Positions 15,890-22,903 of a stretch of DNA of 47,497 nucleotides are shown one piece after another. The notes under the pieces were generated by a model. The model saw only the letters and a list, made by a program, of their open reading frames with translations. It was not told the origin of the DNA and did not search any database. This DNA is from a virus. Each line of letters starts with the position of its first letter. Position 1 is the stretch's first letter. The translations under genes and the position numbers were made by a program. The stretch spans positions 1 through 47,497 of IMG/VR virus record IMGVR_UViG_3300009068_000061; one strand, given 5' to 3'.

Positions 15890-16076
15890 TGTTATTTTTG
15901 GTAACAAGGTATAACTACCTTGCCTTCTGGGTGCTTACGCAGCCATTAGGAATTTTTCATCGTTTGCAGATAAAGTTTTTTGTGTCTACGACCGGGTTAC
16001 CCCAATCCTAACGGCTTCTACATTGCCGGACTGTCCATTTCATTACTCTTGACCCAATCGATCCTGTGTCAGGCCC
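15890..16076 (-). ncRNA. ssrA: tmRNA, coding piece of a circularly permuted (two-piece) gene
   Basis: On the minus strand this piece starts GGGCCTGA at 16076 and continues ACAGGATCGATTGGGTC, the tmRNA D-loop region (compare GGATTCGACGGG in one-piece tmRNAs). The tag frame GCA AAC GAT GAA AAA TTC CTA ATG GCT GCG TAA encodes ANDEKFLMAA, ending in the AA that proteases recognise. T at -5 and A at -4 before the resume codon fit the family. A hairpin (CAAGG...CCTTG) follows the tag. GGGCCTG pairs as a 7-bp acceptor stem with CAGGTCC of the acceptor piece at 16463-16469, and TTGGGTC pairs with GATTCAA there to form helix 2. tmRNA rescues stalled ribosomes and tags the products. The tag resembles betaproteobacterial ones. 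Confidence 0.9.
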
Positions 16077-16077
16077 A

Positions 16078-16446
16078 TCATAAAGAAACTTGTTTGAGAT
16101 ACTGCTCACCGTCACCGGTAACATACCAATACTCATCATCGTTGACTATGTATCCCGAGTCTGCCAAACTATCCATAGCATTGTCAAATGCTTGGGTGCG
16201 TGACTCATCTTCTACATAGTCTAATCCTGACATGATGGCAGTATAGATTCCTTTTAGTATTAGAATTTTACCTAATCCCTTGCCTTGAAGGGTTGGATCT
16301 AACTCTACTAAACTTCTTCCACTATCTGCATCGTATTGAAACGTTCCTGCATATTGCCCGCCAACGTTCATTTCAACACCAATGGTATTACTACCTTTTG
16401 TTGTATTGAAACTTAGTTTTGCACCGGCAATCTCATTAATACGCAT
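16078..16446 (-). CDS. GNAT-type N-acetyltransferase encoded inside the tmRNA intervening segment
   Basis: 122 residues (MRINEIAGAKLSF...), ATG at 16446 with AAGGAAG upstream. VELDPTLQGKGLGKILILKG is the acetyl-CoA-binding motif A (Q/R-x-x-G-x-G/A) of GNAT enzymes, on a short fold. The gene lies exactly between the two tmRNA pieces: the acceptor piece ends with CCA 13 bases before the ATG, and the mature coding piece begins 2 bases after the stop codon. It is thus co-transcribed with, and presumably freed by the processing of, the tmRNA. Substrate unknown; a role in translation or toxin control is only a guess. Confidence 0.85.
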   Translation of the reverse strand: MRINEIAGAKLSFNTTKGSNTIGVEMNVGGQYAGTFQYDADSGRSLVELDPTLQGKGLGKILILKGIYTAIMSGLDYVEDESRTQAFDNAMDSLADSGYIVNDDEYWYVTGDGEQYLKQVSL

Positions 16447-16458
16447 CAAACTTCCTTA

Positions 16459-16535
16459 TGGTGGACCTGGCGGGCACTGCCCCCGCGTCTTGAATCCTTT
16501 TCAATCTACTTCATACAATCTTAACTGTTATTTAG
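16459..16535 (-). ncRNA. ssrA: tmRNA, acceptor piece of the permuted gene
   Basis: Minus strand: ...GGATTCAAGACGCGGG, a T-arm GCGGG/CCCGC with loop GGCAGTG, then CAGGTCC, A and an encoded CCA ending at 16459. One-piece tmRNAs end GACGCGGG TTCAANT CCCGCCAG-TCC-ACCA, so the match is close except for the T-loop. CAGGTCC pairs with the 5' GGGCCTG of the coding piece. The 5' boundary is approximate. A TATACT at 16530-16535 with a poor -35 may be part of the promoter. Confidence 0.88.
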
Positions 16536-16543
16536 TATACAGG

Positions 16544-16984
16544 TTATTCCGGGAATATCCGTCCTGTAACACTAAATCGTTGTCCACTCACATTACTTAC
16601 ACTATGGAAATTTCCCACGTTTAACACATGCCATCTCAACGGTTCAATCACATAAGAATGTGTAACGGCTCTTTGCTCGTTGTAGAAAGTTGTGGTAACA
16701 TCATCACCACCAGGATCTACAATGTAGCTGAGTTTTACTTTGGTGACCATGTCCTTGTGTATAGGAAGATTCTTCATAAATTGAAATGCAAAGTACATGT
16801 CTTGAGATATGTTTTCTTTACACCAGGCATCTATTTTTTCGTTGTTGTCATCAGTCTGCCAATAATATTCAGTAGCAGACTGATAAGGAAGGCCAAATCC
16901 TTTTGTCTGGTAATCATCTACATTTTTACTCAATGTAGAGATTAACTCCGACGGAATAGGCGGCAAATTTAAGTATCTAATCAT
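16544..16984 (-). CDS. 2OG-Fe(II) oxygenase-like protein
   Basis: 146 residues. NLPIHKDMVTKVKLSYIVDP gives an HxD pair, NVGNFHSVSNV the distal histidine and GQRFSVTGRIF the arginine that would bind 2-oxoglutarate, the order expected of small double-stranded beta-helix dioxygenases. The typical distal region WHVLNVGNFHSV resembles phage proteins near aspartyl-hydroxylase-like enzymes. It is the first of three such genes in the window. A GATAAATA element lies 14 bases upstream. Substrate unknown. Confidence 0.65.
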   Translation of the reverse strand: MIRYLNLPPIPSELISTLSKNVDDYQTKGFGLPYQSATEYYWQTDDNNEKIDAWCKENISQDMYFAFQFMKNLPIHKDMVTKVKLSYIVDPGGDDVTTTFYNEQRAVTHSYVIEPLRWHVLNVGNFHSVSNVSGQRFSVTGRIFPE

Positions 16985-16996
16985 ACAGTTTATCGC

Positions 16997-17140
16997 CTAT
17001 TTATCTTCAAACACAACGGATCTACCGCAGTGCGGGCAGTATAGCTTCCGTGGTTTCCATGCTTCCATTGTGGCAATACTGAACCATCCCTTACACTCTT
17101 TACAAGTGAAATGATAGATAGTTTCTTTTTCCATGTTCAT
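16997..17140 (-). CDS. Small zinc-ribbon protein
   Basis: 47 residues: MNMEKETIYHFTCKECKGWF with a second pair YCPHCGRSVV. Two CxxC knuckles 19 residues apart make a zinc ribbon, as in small nucleic-acid-binding or adaptor proteins. An alternative start is the ATG two codons later. It sits between two 2OG-oxygenase genes. Confidence 0.75.
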   Translation of the reverse strand: MNMEKETIYHFTCKECKGWFSIATMEAWKPRKLYCPHCGRSVVFEDK

Positions 17141-17165
17141 TCTGAATAAAAACTTTAAAAAAAAT

Positions 17166-17921
17166 TCAATTACTACGTTGTTTAATGAGCTCTAAAACTG
17201 CAGGATCATTGGATTGATCTTTATTTGGTGTAAACAATGCTCTTGATCTTAGATCGGCACCTTCCTCTGGATCAATCAAGTAATATACTGCAATACTGCT
17301 ACGATATACACCTTTGGGGCAGGATAACTCATCTGGTAGCCCGTGCCACGAATACTGAGTGGTATCAAATAATACAGCACGGTTAAATTTATTTTCTACT
17401 GTTCGTACACATTCCATTGGTTGATTGGTTTTGGGATCATTGCTCCATAATTCCAATCCACCGTTCCATTTGGGATTCCAATCTGGAGTCATGTAAATGA
17501 TTAAATTATAATGACGTTTCAACTTTAATTTAGGATGAATGTTATAGTCAAGATGTACATTTAACTTACCGCCCTTGTGATGTGAATGCCATCCTCCGCC
17601 GTGCAACCCTATATCAGTTTTGACATCAGTGCCAATGATTGGTTCAACAACATTAAGAAATTCTTGGCTATTTAGATAAGTGAACGCCCGGTATGTTTCA
17701 GCAGGAAATCTATCCCAATGATTACAAGTCTTTTTATCTTCAACAGAATTTTGATAATGTGCGGTCCAGACAGAACTTTCATAATTTGGAAAATCTGCAA
17801 CCAACGCTTGAGCAATATCAGCTTTCCAAAAATTATCAATGATCACATGTCTGAATGGAGTTGCATCGATAAATTGTTTTGATAAATCTAACCAGTTTTG
17901 ATCGTTGATAAAGTTATTCAT
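17166..17921 (-). CDS. 2OG-Fe(II) oxygenase (prolyl-4-hydroxylase-like fold)
   Basis: 251 residues. The metal-binding HxD is in KLNVHLDYNIHP, the distal His in QYSWHGLP and the 2-oxoglutarate-binding Arg in GVYRSSIAVYYL; GGWHSHHKGG precedes the HxD. NGGLELWSND is the turn typical of P4H-like phage and bacterial oxygenases. These enzymes hydroxylate proteins, sugars or nucleic-acid bases. The substrate is unknown. Marine T4-like phages commonly carry several. Confidence 0.88.
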   Translation of the reverse strand: MNNFINDQNWLDLSKQFIDATPFRHVIIDNFWKADIAQALVADFPNYESSVWTAHYQNSVEDKKTCNHWDRFPAETYRAFTYLNSQEFLNVVEPIIGTDVKTDIGLHGGGWHSHHKGGKLNVHLDYNIHPKLKLKRHYNLIIYMTPDWNPKWNGGLELWSNDPKTNQPMECVRTVENKFNRAVLFDTTQYSWHGLPDELSCPKGVYRSSIAVYYLIDPEEGADLRSRALFTPNKDQSNDPAVLELIKQRSN

Positions 17922-18006
17922 CTTGGCACTTGCGTTAGTTGGATGAAAAATTCTCCATGTGACTGTTCAATTTTGTTTGCTAATTTAACTATCATATATT
18001 ATTTAG

Positions 18007-18080
18007 TGGTGCTCCTAACAAGAATTGAACTTGTAGCTCGCCCTTACCAAGGGCGTGTATTACCATTATACTATAAGAGC
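18007..18080 (-). tRNA. tRNA-Thr(GGT)
   Basis: Acceptor GCTCTTA/TAGGAGC, anticodon stem CGCCC/GGGCG with loop TTGGTAA, T-arm ACAAG-TTCAATT-CTTGT, encoded CCA. 74 bases. Confidence 0.92.
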
Positions 18081-18082
18081 TA

Positions 18083-18157
18083 TGGTCTCTGCAACCAGAA
18101 TTGAACTGGTATCTAATCTTTAGGAAAAACTTGTTCTATCCATTGAACTACACAGAG
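18083..18157 (-). tRNA. tRNA-Arg(CCT)
   Basis: Acceptor CTCTGTG/TGCAGAG with wobbles, anticodon loop TTCCTAA, T-arm ACCAG-TTCAATT-CTGGT, A73 and encoded CCA. Reads AGG. Confidence 0.88.
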
Positions 18158-18158
18158 T

Positions 18159-18233
18159 TGGTGGGCTCTGCAAGAATCGAACTTGCATCGTGAGTTTCGA
18201 AGACTCGGATTCTATCCGTTGAACTAAGAGCCC
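18159..18233 (-). tRNA. tRNA-Arg(TCG)
   Basis: Acceptor GGGCTCT/AGAGCCC, anticodon loop CTTCGAA, T-arm GCAAG-TTCGATT-CTTGC, encoded CCA. One C-A mismatch at the end of the anticodon stem. Confidence 0.87.
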
Positions 18234-18337
18234 TTGAGAAGAATCCTACCGTATGCAACAACTTCTGAGAGTGGAAGTTACACAGAGGGCAGGGCCGTGT
18301 TGTTTGGCGGAGAGCAGAGGAGTCGTTTTCCTATAAT

Positions 18338-18428
18338 TGGCGGAAGTGGACGGATTCGAACCCTCTAACCCCTTTCAGGATCAAACAGTTTTCAAGACTG
18401 TGTCGCTCTCCTAGACGATAGCACTTCC
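18338..18428 (-). tRNA. tRNA-Ser(TGA)
   Basis: Class II tRNA: acceptor GGAAGTG/CACTTCC, anticodon ACAGT-CTTGAAA-ACTGT, long variable arm, G73 and encoded CCA. The 104 bases before it (18234-18337) hold no recognisable gene. Confidence 0.93.
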
Positions 18429-18430
18429 AA

Positions 18431-18970
18431 TTACTCGTACAGACTAATAAAGTCTTTACCATACTTGAATTTGACATATTCAAGTACCGTTTCTAAATCT
18501 TTTTCATACAAGACAGACACATCTGGATTAGCAGCTAATTTTGCTATCCACTGTTCGGTCTTGTATCCTTTAATTTCTACTATAGCACCTTGTACTATAA
18601 AATCTGGAATGTAATTTTTAACCACTCCTTGCCAGACATATTTTCTCTTCTCTGTATTTCGTTTAATGCCTATTTCGTGCTCTAAACAATAAACTACATA
18701 CGCGAGTTCCCAACTGCTATCACAAAAGAATCCCTTGTACCACCCCTTCTTACCTCTCCCGGACCCCTGTACATATCCGCCAAATTTACGTTCTTTGGCT
18801 ATTGTTGAAAGTTTTTGTCTAGTTGATATTGAGTTACCACCTCGAACATTCCTCATATTAGCAACAGGTGCTTCTATTCTTTGCGGGTTGCTTTTACAAC
18901 ATCTTTCGTGATTTCGTAAAGATAACAATTTTTCATATTTTATTATGGAGCAGTGTTTACAAATAGGCAT
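18431..18970 (-). CDS. PD-(D/E)xK homing-type endonuclease with N-terminal zinc finger
   Basis: 179 residues. The N-terminus has CKHC...HERCC, a possible zinc-binding finger. RKFGGYVQGSGRGKKGWYKG precedes the nuclease core, in which NYIPDFIV and VEIKGYK give the PD-x(n)-ExK residues. The fold resembles VSR-like free-standing endonucleases. The stop lies 2 bases before tRNA-Ser(TGA), the usual setting of a homing endonuclease gene inserted among tRNAs. TATAAATA 19 bases before the ATG and an AGAGGA ribosome site support late expression. Confidence 0.8.
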   Translation of the reverse strand: MPICKHCSIIKYEKLLSLRNHERCCKSNPQRIEAPVANMRNVRGGNSISTRQKLSTIAKERKFGGYVQGSGRGKKGWYKGFFCDSSWELAYVVYCLEHEIGIKRNTEKRKYVWQGVVKNYIPDFIVQGAIVEIKGYKTEQWIAKLAANPDVSVLYEKDLETVLEYVKFKYGKDFISLYE

Positions 18971-18988
18971 AAAGTTTTCCTCTACACT

Positions 18989-18996
18989 TATTTATA
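18989..18996 (-). promoter_or_regulatory. T4-late promoter TATAAATA
   Basis: Perfect TATAAATA on the minus strand, 19 bases before the ATG at 18970. Here a leader with AGAGGA remains, unlike the other NATAAATA sites. Confidence 0.65.
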
Positions 18997-19189
18997 CAAT
19001 CAAGGCCAGTCGCAGGACCATCCCCGCTGCATTACTCTCCAAATTGGTGGGATGCGGTTTTGAGGCCCGTCCCGGTGAGTAGATCACTACCGCCTGTTAC
19101 ATTGCTATTGTGTACTATTGCTCGTCCTAGAGATTTTCTGCAGGATACCCTAGCGACTCATACTGGCGAATGTAACTTCGCCGGTGCTT
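18997..19189. other. Spacer between endonuclease and tRNA-Gly, no gene seen
   Basis: About 190 bases. A hairpin GGCGAA...TTCGCC lies at about 19166-19184 next to tRNA-Gly, and a GC-rich GGGACGGGCC segment is present. No tRNA T-arm or convincing frame was found. Confidence 0.4.
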
Positions 19190-19264
19190 TGGAGCGGGCA
19201 GCGGGAATCGAACCCGCAACTTATCCTTGGCAAGGATATGTGTTACCACTAGCACCATGCCCGC
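19190..19264 (-). tRNA. tRNA-Gly(GCC)
   Basis: Acceptor GCGGGCA/TGCCCGC, anticodon TATCC-TTGCCAA-GGATA, T-arm GCGGG-TTCGATT-CCCGC, U73 and encoded CCA. Confidence 0.95.
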
Positions 19265-19302
19265 TGATGTTACTATATATTCAAATACATGACCTGTTGA
19301 CT

Positions 19303-19310
19303 AATAAATA
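19303..19310 (+). promoter_or_regulatory. T4-late-like promoter element AATAAATA on the plus strand
   Basis: AATAAATA ends 7 bases before the ATG of the plus-strand HNH gene, the same geometry as the minus-strand late elements. Confidence 0.5.
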
Positions 19311-19316
19311 TTTGTC

Positions 19317-19601
19317 ATGCTAAAACAACGTATACCATTGAATCTTCGTCGCAGGATCATTGAACGCGATGGCTTGCGTTGTGTGTACTGTGACGAGGAC
19401 CTGTCTGATTCAGAGATTCATATGGATCATGCGATCCCAGAATCAAAAGGTGGCACAACCACCTACCACAATCTACAAGTGACTTGTCGTAAGTGCAATC
19501 TAGCAAAGGGTGTGTTGTCTGAACACGAATTCTCTACAAGATTAAGAACTCGTGCAATGAACATTCTTTACAGACTTGGTCCTACAACAGACCTTCTGTA
19601 G
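19317..19601 (+). CDS. HNH endonuclease
   Basis: 94 residues. RCVYCDEDL and VTCRKCNLAKG are the two zinc-binding CxxC pairs, and IHMDHAIPESKGGTTTYHNL is the HNH core (DH, then N). It is a compact 5-methylcytosine-specific-type or homing HNH nuclease. It stands alone on the plus strand between tRNA-Gly and a convergent gene, overlapping that gene by 20 bases, which suggests a mobile insertion. The late element upstream suggests leaderless expression. Confidence 0.92.
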   Translation: MLKQRIPLNLRRRIIERDGLRCVYCDEDLSDSEIHMDHAIPESKGGTTTYHNLQVTCRKCNLAKGVLSEHEFSTRLRTRAMNILYRLGPTTDLL

Positions 19602-20154
19602 TCAACACAGTAACAGCATCAGCACCAAGCTCAATCTCAGTACGAACGTTGATCTCCAACAATTCGTCTTGCAACTTTTGTTTGGCTTTCTTGCCCAGAC
19701 TCACAGCAGTACGGAACCCTGTGATATCTTCTTGAGTGAAGATAGAAGTGTCTACAGTGGCATCGTGCCCGTAGTACAAAGAGCTGTTGCTTTCCTTGCG
19801 ATTACGCAATTTTTCCATCTTACCTGCCACAACCTCTACGCTGTCACGTGTACCTTTGCTGGCTAGGTCAGCCAGGTATTGAATCTTCTTGTCCATCAAG
19901 GCCACATCGGCCAGTTTCACATCCACGCCTTGGGCACTGTTGGCCTGGCTCACAGCCTTGCGGATGTCGTACAGGCTGTTTAACAGCCCACGGTGACGTT
20001 CTTGCTTCACGGCAAAATCGTTGCGCATGCGAGCGATTTCATCTTCTGCCACCTGGAATTCGTTGATCTTGACTTCGGTATCAAATTTGATACCTTTGAT
20101 TGTGTCCTGGATAGCCAGTTGCAATACGTTGGCTTTGCGTAGATTGATTTTCAT
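19582..20154 (-). CDS. Coiled-coil hypothetical protein
   Basis: 190 residues from the ATG at 20154, preceded by GAAAGAAA. An in-frame ATG lies at 20166. The sequence is mostly long charged helices (VKINEFQVAEDEIARMRNDF, then AVKQERHRGLLNSLYDIRKA), likely a coiled coil, with a C-terminal VRTEIELGADAVTVLTTEG. A weak resemblance to DIP1984-like proteins was not enough to name it. It has its own promoter. Function unknown. Confidence 0.78.
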   Translation of the reverse strand: MKINLRKANVLQLAIQDTIKGIKFDTEVKINEFQVAEDEIARMRNDFAVKQERHRGLLNSLYDIRKAVSQANSAQGVDVKLADVALMDKKIQYLADLASKGTRDSVEVVAGKMEKLRNRKESNSSLYYGHDATVDTSIFTQEDITGFRTAVSLGKKAKQKLQDELLEINVRTEIELGADAVTVLTTEGLL

Positions 20155-20169
20155 AATTTCTTTCATTAA

Positions 20170-20197
20170 ACAATAAGGGTGGCAAGACCCAAGTCAA
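20170..20197 (-). promoter_or_regulatory. Sigma70-like promoter
   Basis: TTGACT (20192-20197), 16 bases, TATTGT (20170-20175) on the minus strand. Confidence 0.55.
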
Positions 20198-20199
20198 GT

Positions 20200-20427
20200 T
20201 GCAGACTGAGCAAGGTGCAATATGCAACATGCAAAATACAAACCACAGTGGCCTGCGTATGTCCGGTTATCAAAGTGCAGATGTCTATAATAAGTCCGGT
20301 TCACACAAGCACGATCCAGGTTTCCCCGGAGGCCATTTTAGTTCAGCTTTTGAGGCTGGTGCTGGCATGAAGCCAACAGTTGTCTGTTCTAATCTACTTG
20401 GTTCTTGCCTGCCAGCTTTCGCTGACA
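20200..20427 (-). ncRNA. Candidate non-coding RNA or leader
   Basis: A good sigma70 promoter points into this 230-base stretch, which has no minus-strand frame beyond 27 codons. Near the predicted 5' end is CAGC-GAAA-GCTG, a GNRA hairpin, followed by other short inverted repeats. It ends at the promoter of the next gene and shows no clear terminator, so it may instead be a long leader. No Rfam class was recognised. Confidence 0.35.
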
Positions 20428-20433
20428 AAACTA

Positions 20434-20462
20434 ATTATATACGAAACAGCGACGGAAATCAA
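20434..20462 (-). promoter_or_regulatory. Sigma70-like promoter with no gene directly downstream
   Basis: TTGATT (20457-20462), 17 bases, TATAAT (20434-20439). The transcript would run through 20427-20200. Confidence 0.65.
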
Positions 20463-20471
20463 CTGTTTCGG

Positions 20472-20954
20472 TTAAGCTGCTCGGCGATTGCTCAACACCC
20501 ACTCTAGTCTGTCAGCAGCGTAACTTGCTGCAAAGGCTCTGGGCTTGACCATTGGTATCACGTTGCAAGTGCCTTTGATATAACCAATTGCTTGGTTAAC
20601 CACCACTGAGCTCTTGTGCATTTGGTCAGGGTTGATGTCCAAGTGTACTTCCACCAGTCGGTCTTCCAGCACATCACTCATCTTTTGGAACAGTTCGGAA
20701 ACCTTGTATACTTCGTTCATGAGTCTCATGGCAGGTTTGTCGCTGCGTTGATCCCAATCACGTTCACGTTGTACTTCACCAAAGATTTTGCAACCATGGC
20801 AGCTATCAATATGTACAACCACAGCTAGAGCATAGTCTGCATACCATACGCCATTGATCTTTACTCGTTCGCTGTCGCAGCCCAGATATACCGCAGTTTC
20901 TGGACTTTGAGCAGTGATGTATTCTTTAACTAAATCCATGTCCATTTTTTTCAT
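20472..20954 (-). CDS. RNase H-like protein of the YkuK/DUF458 type
   Basis: 160 residues. VYLGCDSERVKINGVWYADY has the first acidic residue of an RNase H fold, RLVEVHLDINPDQMHKSS the HLDI segment, and MVKPRAFAASYAADRLEWVL the conserved KPxAFAAS-x-AD of the YkuK family (predicted RNase H-like nucleases). The RNA or DNA target is unknown. It lies between a coiled-coil gene and tRNA-Trp. An AAAGAGA site precedes the ATG. Confidence 0.8.
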   Translation of the reverse strand: MKKMDMDLVKEYITAQSPETAVYLGCDSERVKINGVWYADYALAVVVHIDSCHGCKIFGEVQRERDWDQRSDKPAMRLMNEVYKVSELFQKMSDVLEDRLVEVHLDINPDQMHKSSVVVNQAIGYIKGTCNVIPMVKPRAFAASYAADRLEWVLSNRRAA

Positions 20955-20971
20955 AATTCTCTTTCTTTGAT

Positions 20972-21045
20972 TGGCGTACCCACTAGGACTCGAACCTAGA
21001 CTGACGGTTTTGGAGACCGCGATGCTGCCATTACACTATGGATAC
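20972..21045 (-). tRNA. tRNA-Trp(CCA)
   Basis: Acceptor GTATCCA/TGGGTAC, anticodon GCGGT-CTCCAAA-ACCGT, T-arm CTAGG-TTCGAGT-CCTAG, G73, encoded CCA. Confidence 0.95.
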
Positions 21046-21059
21046 ATTTTTGGAAAATG

Positions 21060-22706
21060 TTATTTTTCAAACATTGCTTTGAGATAATTACCGTAGGTTT
21101 TGTGATGCAAAATTTTCATGTCAATGAGATTTATATCAAAATTTAAATTTTTAGCTAAGAGTTTTTTATACTCAAAAACTTTTTTTAAATGTAGTTGATC
21201 TAGTTGATTCCACGGCACTTGGTCATGTTGTTTGTTTAATAGTTGGTCTGAATCTATGCCTAGCCCACTCAACAGGAGAGCCGCGTCGCCGGGAATTTTC
21301 AAGTGTGATTTTATTCTAGCATTCAGTGCTTCGGTAATGTTCAAAACAGAGTAATAGTCTGTGTGTTTATTCTTCCAGACTATTGCATGTCGGCGGCGAT
21401 CAGTGCCTATGTCAGACCCACCAGGACGAGTATTGTTGTCTATTTTACTGTAACCATATTTTTCATAATTTTTTTCTATATCGCTGATGAAGCTATTATC
21501 ATAATCAACGGTAGGGCGTATGTTTAAAGCTTCAACTAGCCACTGATCTAGTTTGTTTTGGTCACTGAGCAAAAAATCAGTTGTGCGTTGTAGGCTATCT
21601 AAATCTTCTTCGGGTAATCCATAAATAAACCCGGCGGCTAACGAAACTGAATCACCCCACTTAGATTTGATATCAGCTATAGTTTTGAACATTTTATCTC
21701 GATTGCCACCTTTGCCTATTATAGATGCAGTCTTGGGGTTCAGAGTTTCAATGCCAAAAAACGCCGCTTTTAAGCCGCTGTCAAACAAATAGTCGATTGT
21801 TTTGGGATGTGCGGTCAGCAGGTCTAATCTCAAATACGCCCAGTATTCTAATTTAAATGGAAGTTGTTGAGATATTTCATAAATCATTCGACATTTATCA
21901 ACATTGTCGTTAAACGTATCGTCACCCATCAAATAACGTGTGACACCAAATCTGTTGTAATTGTCTATCATCTCAGCCTGAATAGATTCTTTTGATCTAA
22001 TATAATCAGTTTTCTTTTTTCCATTGAAAGGATAGGCACAAAATGCACATTTGAAAATGCATCCACGACCTACTTCTAGATGAAATGTTGATCCAGGCAG
22101 TATTGACCAGTCTGGATCATACCGCATATGGGATGATGAAAAATCATATCTAGACGCTACCTTGTCTGTGAGCACTATTGGCCCATAGATACTTTTATAA
22201 CTTTTTTCTATAGGAGACGATGACCCAAGATGATCTACCAAATCCAATATTGCAGTTTCGGCGTATCCTAACACAAGATAATCAAAATCTTTGTTGTACT
22301 CAGTATCTAATGCAGTTGCTCCGCCGAGTACTATTTTGGTTTGAGGATTCAATGATTTAATTAGTTTTTTTAATTCAATATTTTTGTTTTTTCCATGAGG
22401 TAAAAAACTACCTGGGTCAATTTCTTTTAATGTCATGCCATTACTGCCATGATCTTTAATAAGTTCAATGGAAGAATAATAGAAATTGTTTATACCCACT
22501 AACAAAGTTTGATCAGATATTATCTCTCTGAGAATAGTAGTTATTTCTTTGAATGATAATGCTGATGCATGATGTATCATTGCAACTTCTATTCCGTGTT
22601 CTTTAAGTACATGCGCTACTTTGAATGGTCCAAGTAGAATGTTTAAAGAAATTATATCAGTAGAATCTGTAATTAAAATAACATTAGGTTTTTTATTATT
22701 AAACAT
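21060..22706 (-). CDS. Cobalamin-binding-type radical SAM protein, copy 1
   Basis: 548 residues. The first ~190 residues (NVILITDSTDIISLNILLGP, then FKVAHVLKEHGIEVAMIHH) look like the B12-binding Rossmann domain of class B radical SAM enzymes, though the usual DxHxxG is not evident. The core has LEVGRGCIFKCAFCAYPFNG (C-x3-C-x2-C, 4Fe-4S) and AAFFGIETLNPKTA. Such enzymes methylate, thiomethylate or rearrange many substrates. It lies between tRNA-Trp and a class II tRNA and has a paralogue 200 bases upstream. A tRNA-modification role is inferred from location only. Confidence 0.88.
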   Translation of the reverse strand: MFNNKKPNVILITDSTDIISLNILLGPFKVAHVLKEHGIEVAMIHHASALSFKEITTILREIISDQTLLVGINNFYYSSIELIKDHGSNGMTLKEIDPGSFLPHGKNKNIELKKLIKSLNPQTKIVLGGATALDTEYNKDFDYLVLGYAETAILDLVDHLGSSSPIEKSYKSIYGPIVLTDKVASRYDFSSSHMRYDPDWSILPGSTFHLEVGRGCIFKCAFCAYPFNGKKKTDYIRSKESIQAEMIDNYNRFGVTRYLMGDDTFNDNVDKCRMIYEISQQLPFKLEYWAYLRLDLLTAHPKTIDYLFDSGLKAAFFGIETLNPKTASIIGKGGNRDKMFKTIADIKSKWGDSVSLAAGFIYGLPEEDLDSLQRTTDFLLSDQNKLDQWLVEALNIRPTVDYDNSFISDIEKNYEKYGYSKIDNNTRPGGSDIGTDRRRHAIVWKNKHTDYYSVLNITEALNARIKSHLKIPGDAALLLSGLGIDSDQLLNKQHDQVPWNQLDQLHLKKVFEYKKLLAKNLNFDINLIDMKILHHKTYGNYLKAMFEK

Positions 22707-22720
22707 CTATTACTTATGTG

Positions 22721-22812
22721 TGGTACCAGCGGAGAGGATCGAACTCTCTCAAGAACGCTAATCGGGCGCTAAAAGGTGTATAAGACCTCTCTGACTTCCA
22801 AGTCTCGCTGGC
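22721..22812 (-). tRNA. Class II tRNA with UAU anticodon
   Basis: 92 bases. Acceptor GCCAGCG/CGCTGGT with G1-U72, A73, encoded CCA. Anticodon stem GAGGT/ACCTT with loop CTTATAC gives UAU, which would read AUA. A long variable arm AGCGC...GCGTT makes it class II like Leu, Ser or Tyr tRNAs. T-arm GAGAG-TTCGATC-CTCTC. The D-arm is short. The charged amino acid is uncertain: Ile by anticodon, Leu or Ser by architecture. Confidence 0.75.
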
Positions 22813-22819
22813 ATTTGGC

Positions 22820-22894
22820 TGGTCCGGCGTAACAGAATCGAACTGCTATCTAGGGAGTAGAAATCCCCTGTATTATCCATTATACTAACGCCAG
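22820..22894 (-). tRNA. tRNA-Arg(TCT)
   Basis: Acceptor CTGGCGT/ACGCCGG, anticodon GGGGA-TTTCTAC-TCCCT, T-arm AGCAG-TTCGATT-CTGTT, A73, encoded CCA. Reads AGA. Confidence 0.9.
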
Positions 22895-22903
22895 ATATCT
22901 GAG

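Noticed and set aside
15889-16077. Decayed protein gene fragments (for example RKHPEGKVVIPCYQK)
   Set aside because: The frames are part of the tmRNA coding piece, which explains the tag-like peptide and the surrounding structure better.
18234-18337. A fifth tRNA between tRNA-Arg(TCG) and tRNA-Ser
   Set aside because: No T-arm motif or acceptor pairing was found.
20199-20507. Plus-strand 102-codon frame starting MQTEQGAICNMQ
   Set aside because: No ribosome site, it runs into the convergent RNase H-like gene, and the strand context and promoter favour the minus strand. Not strong enough to call.
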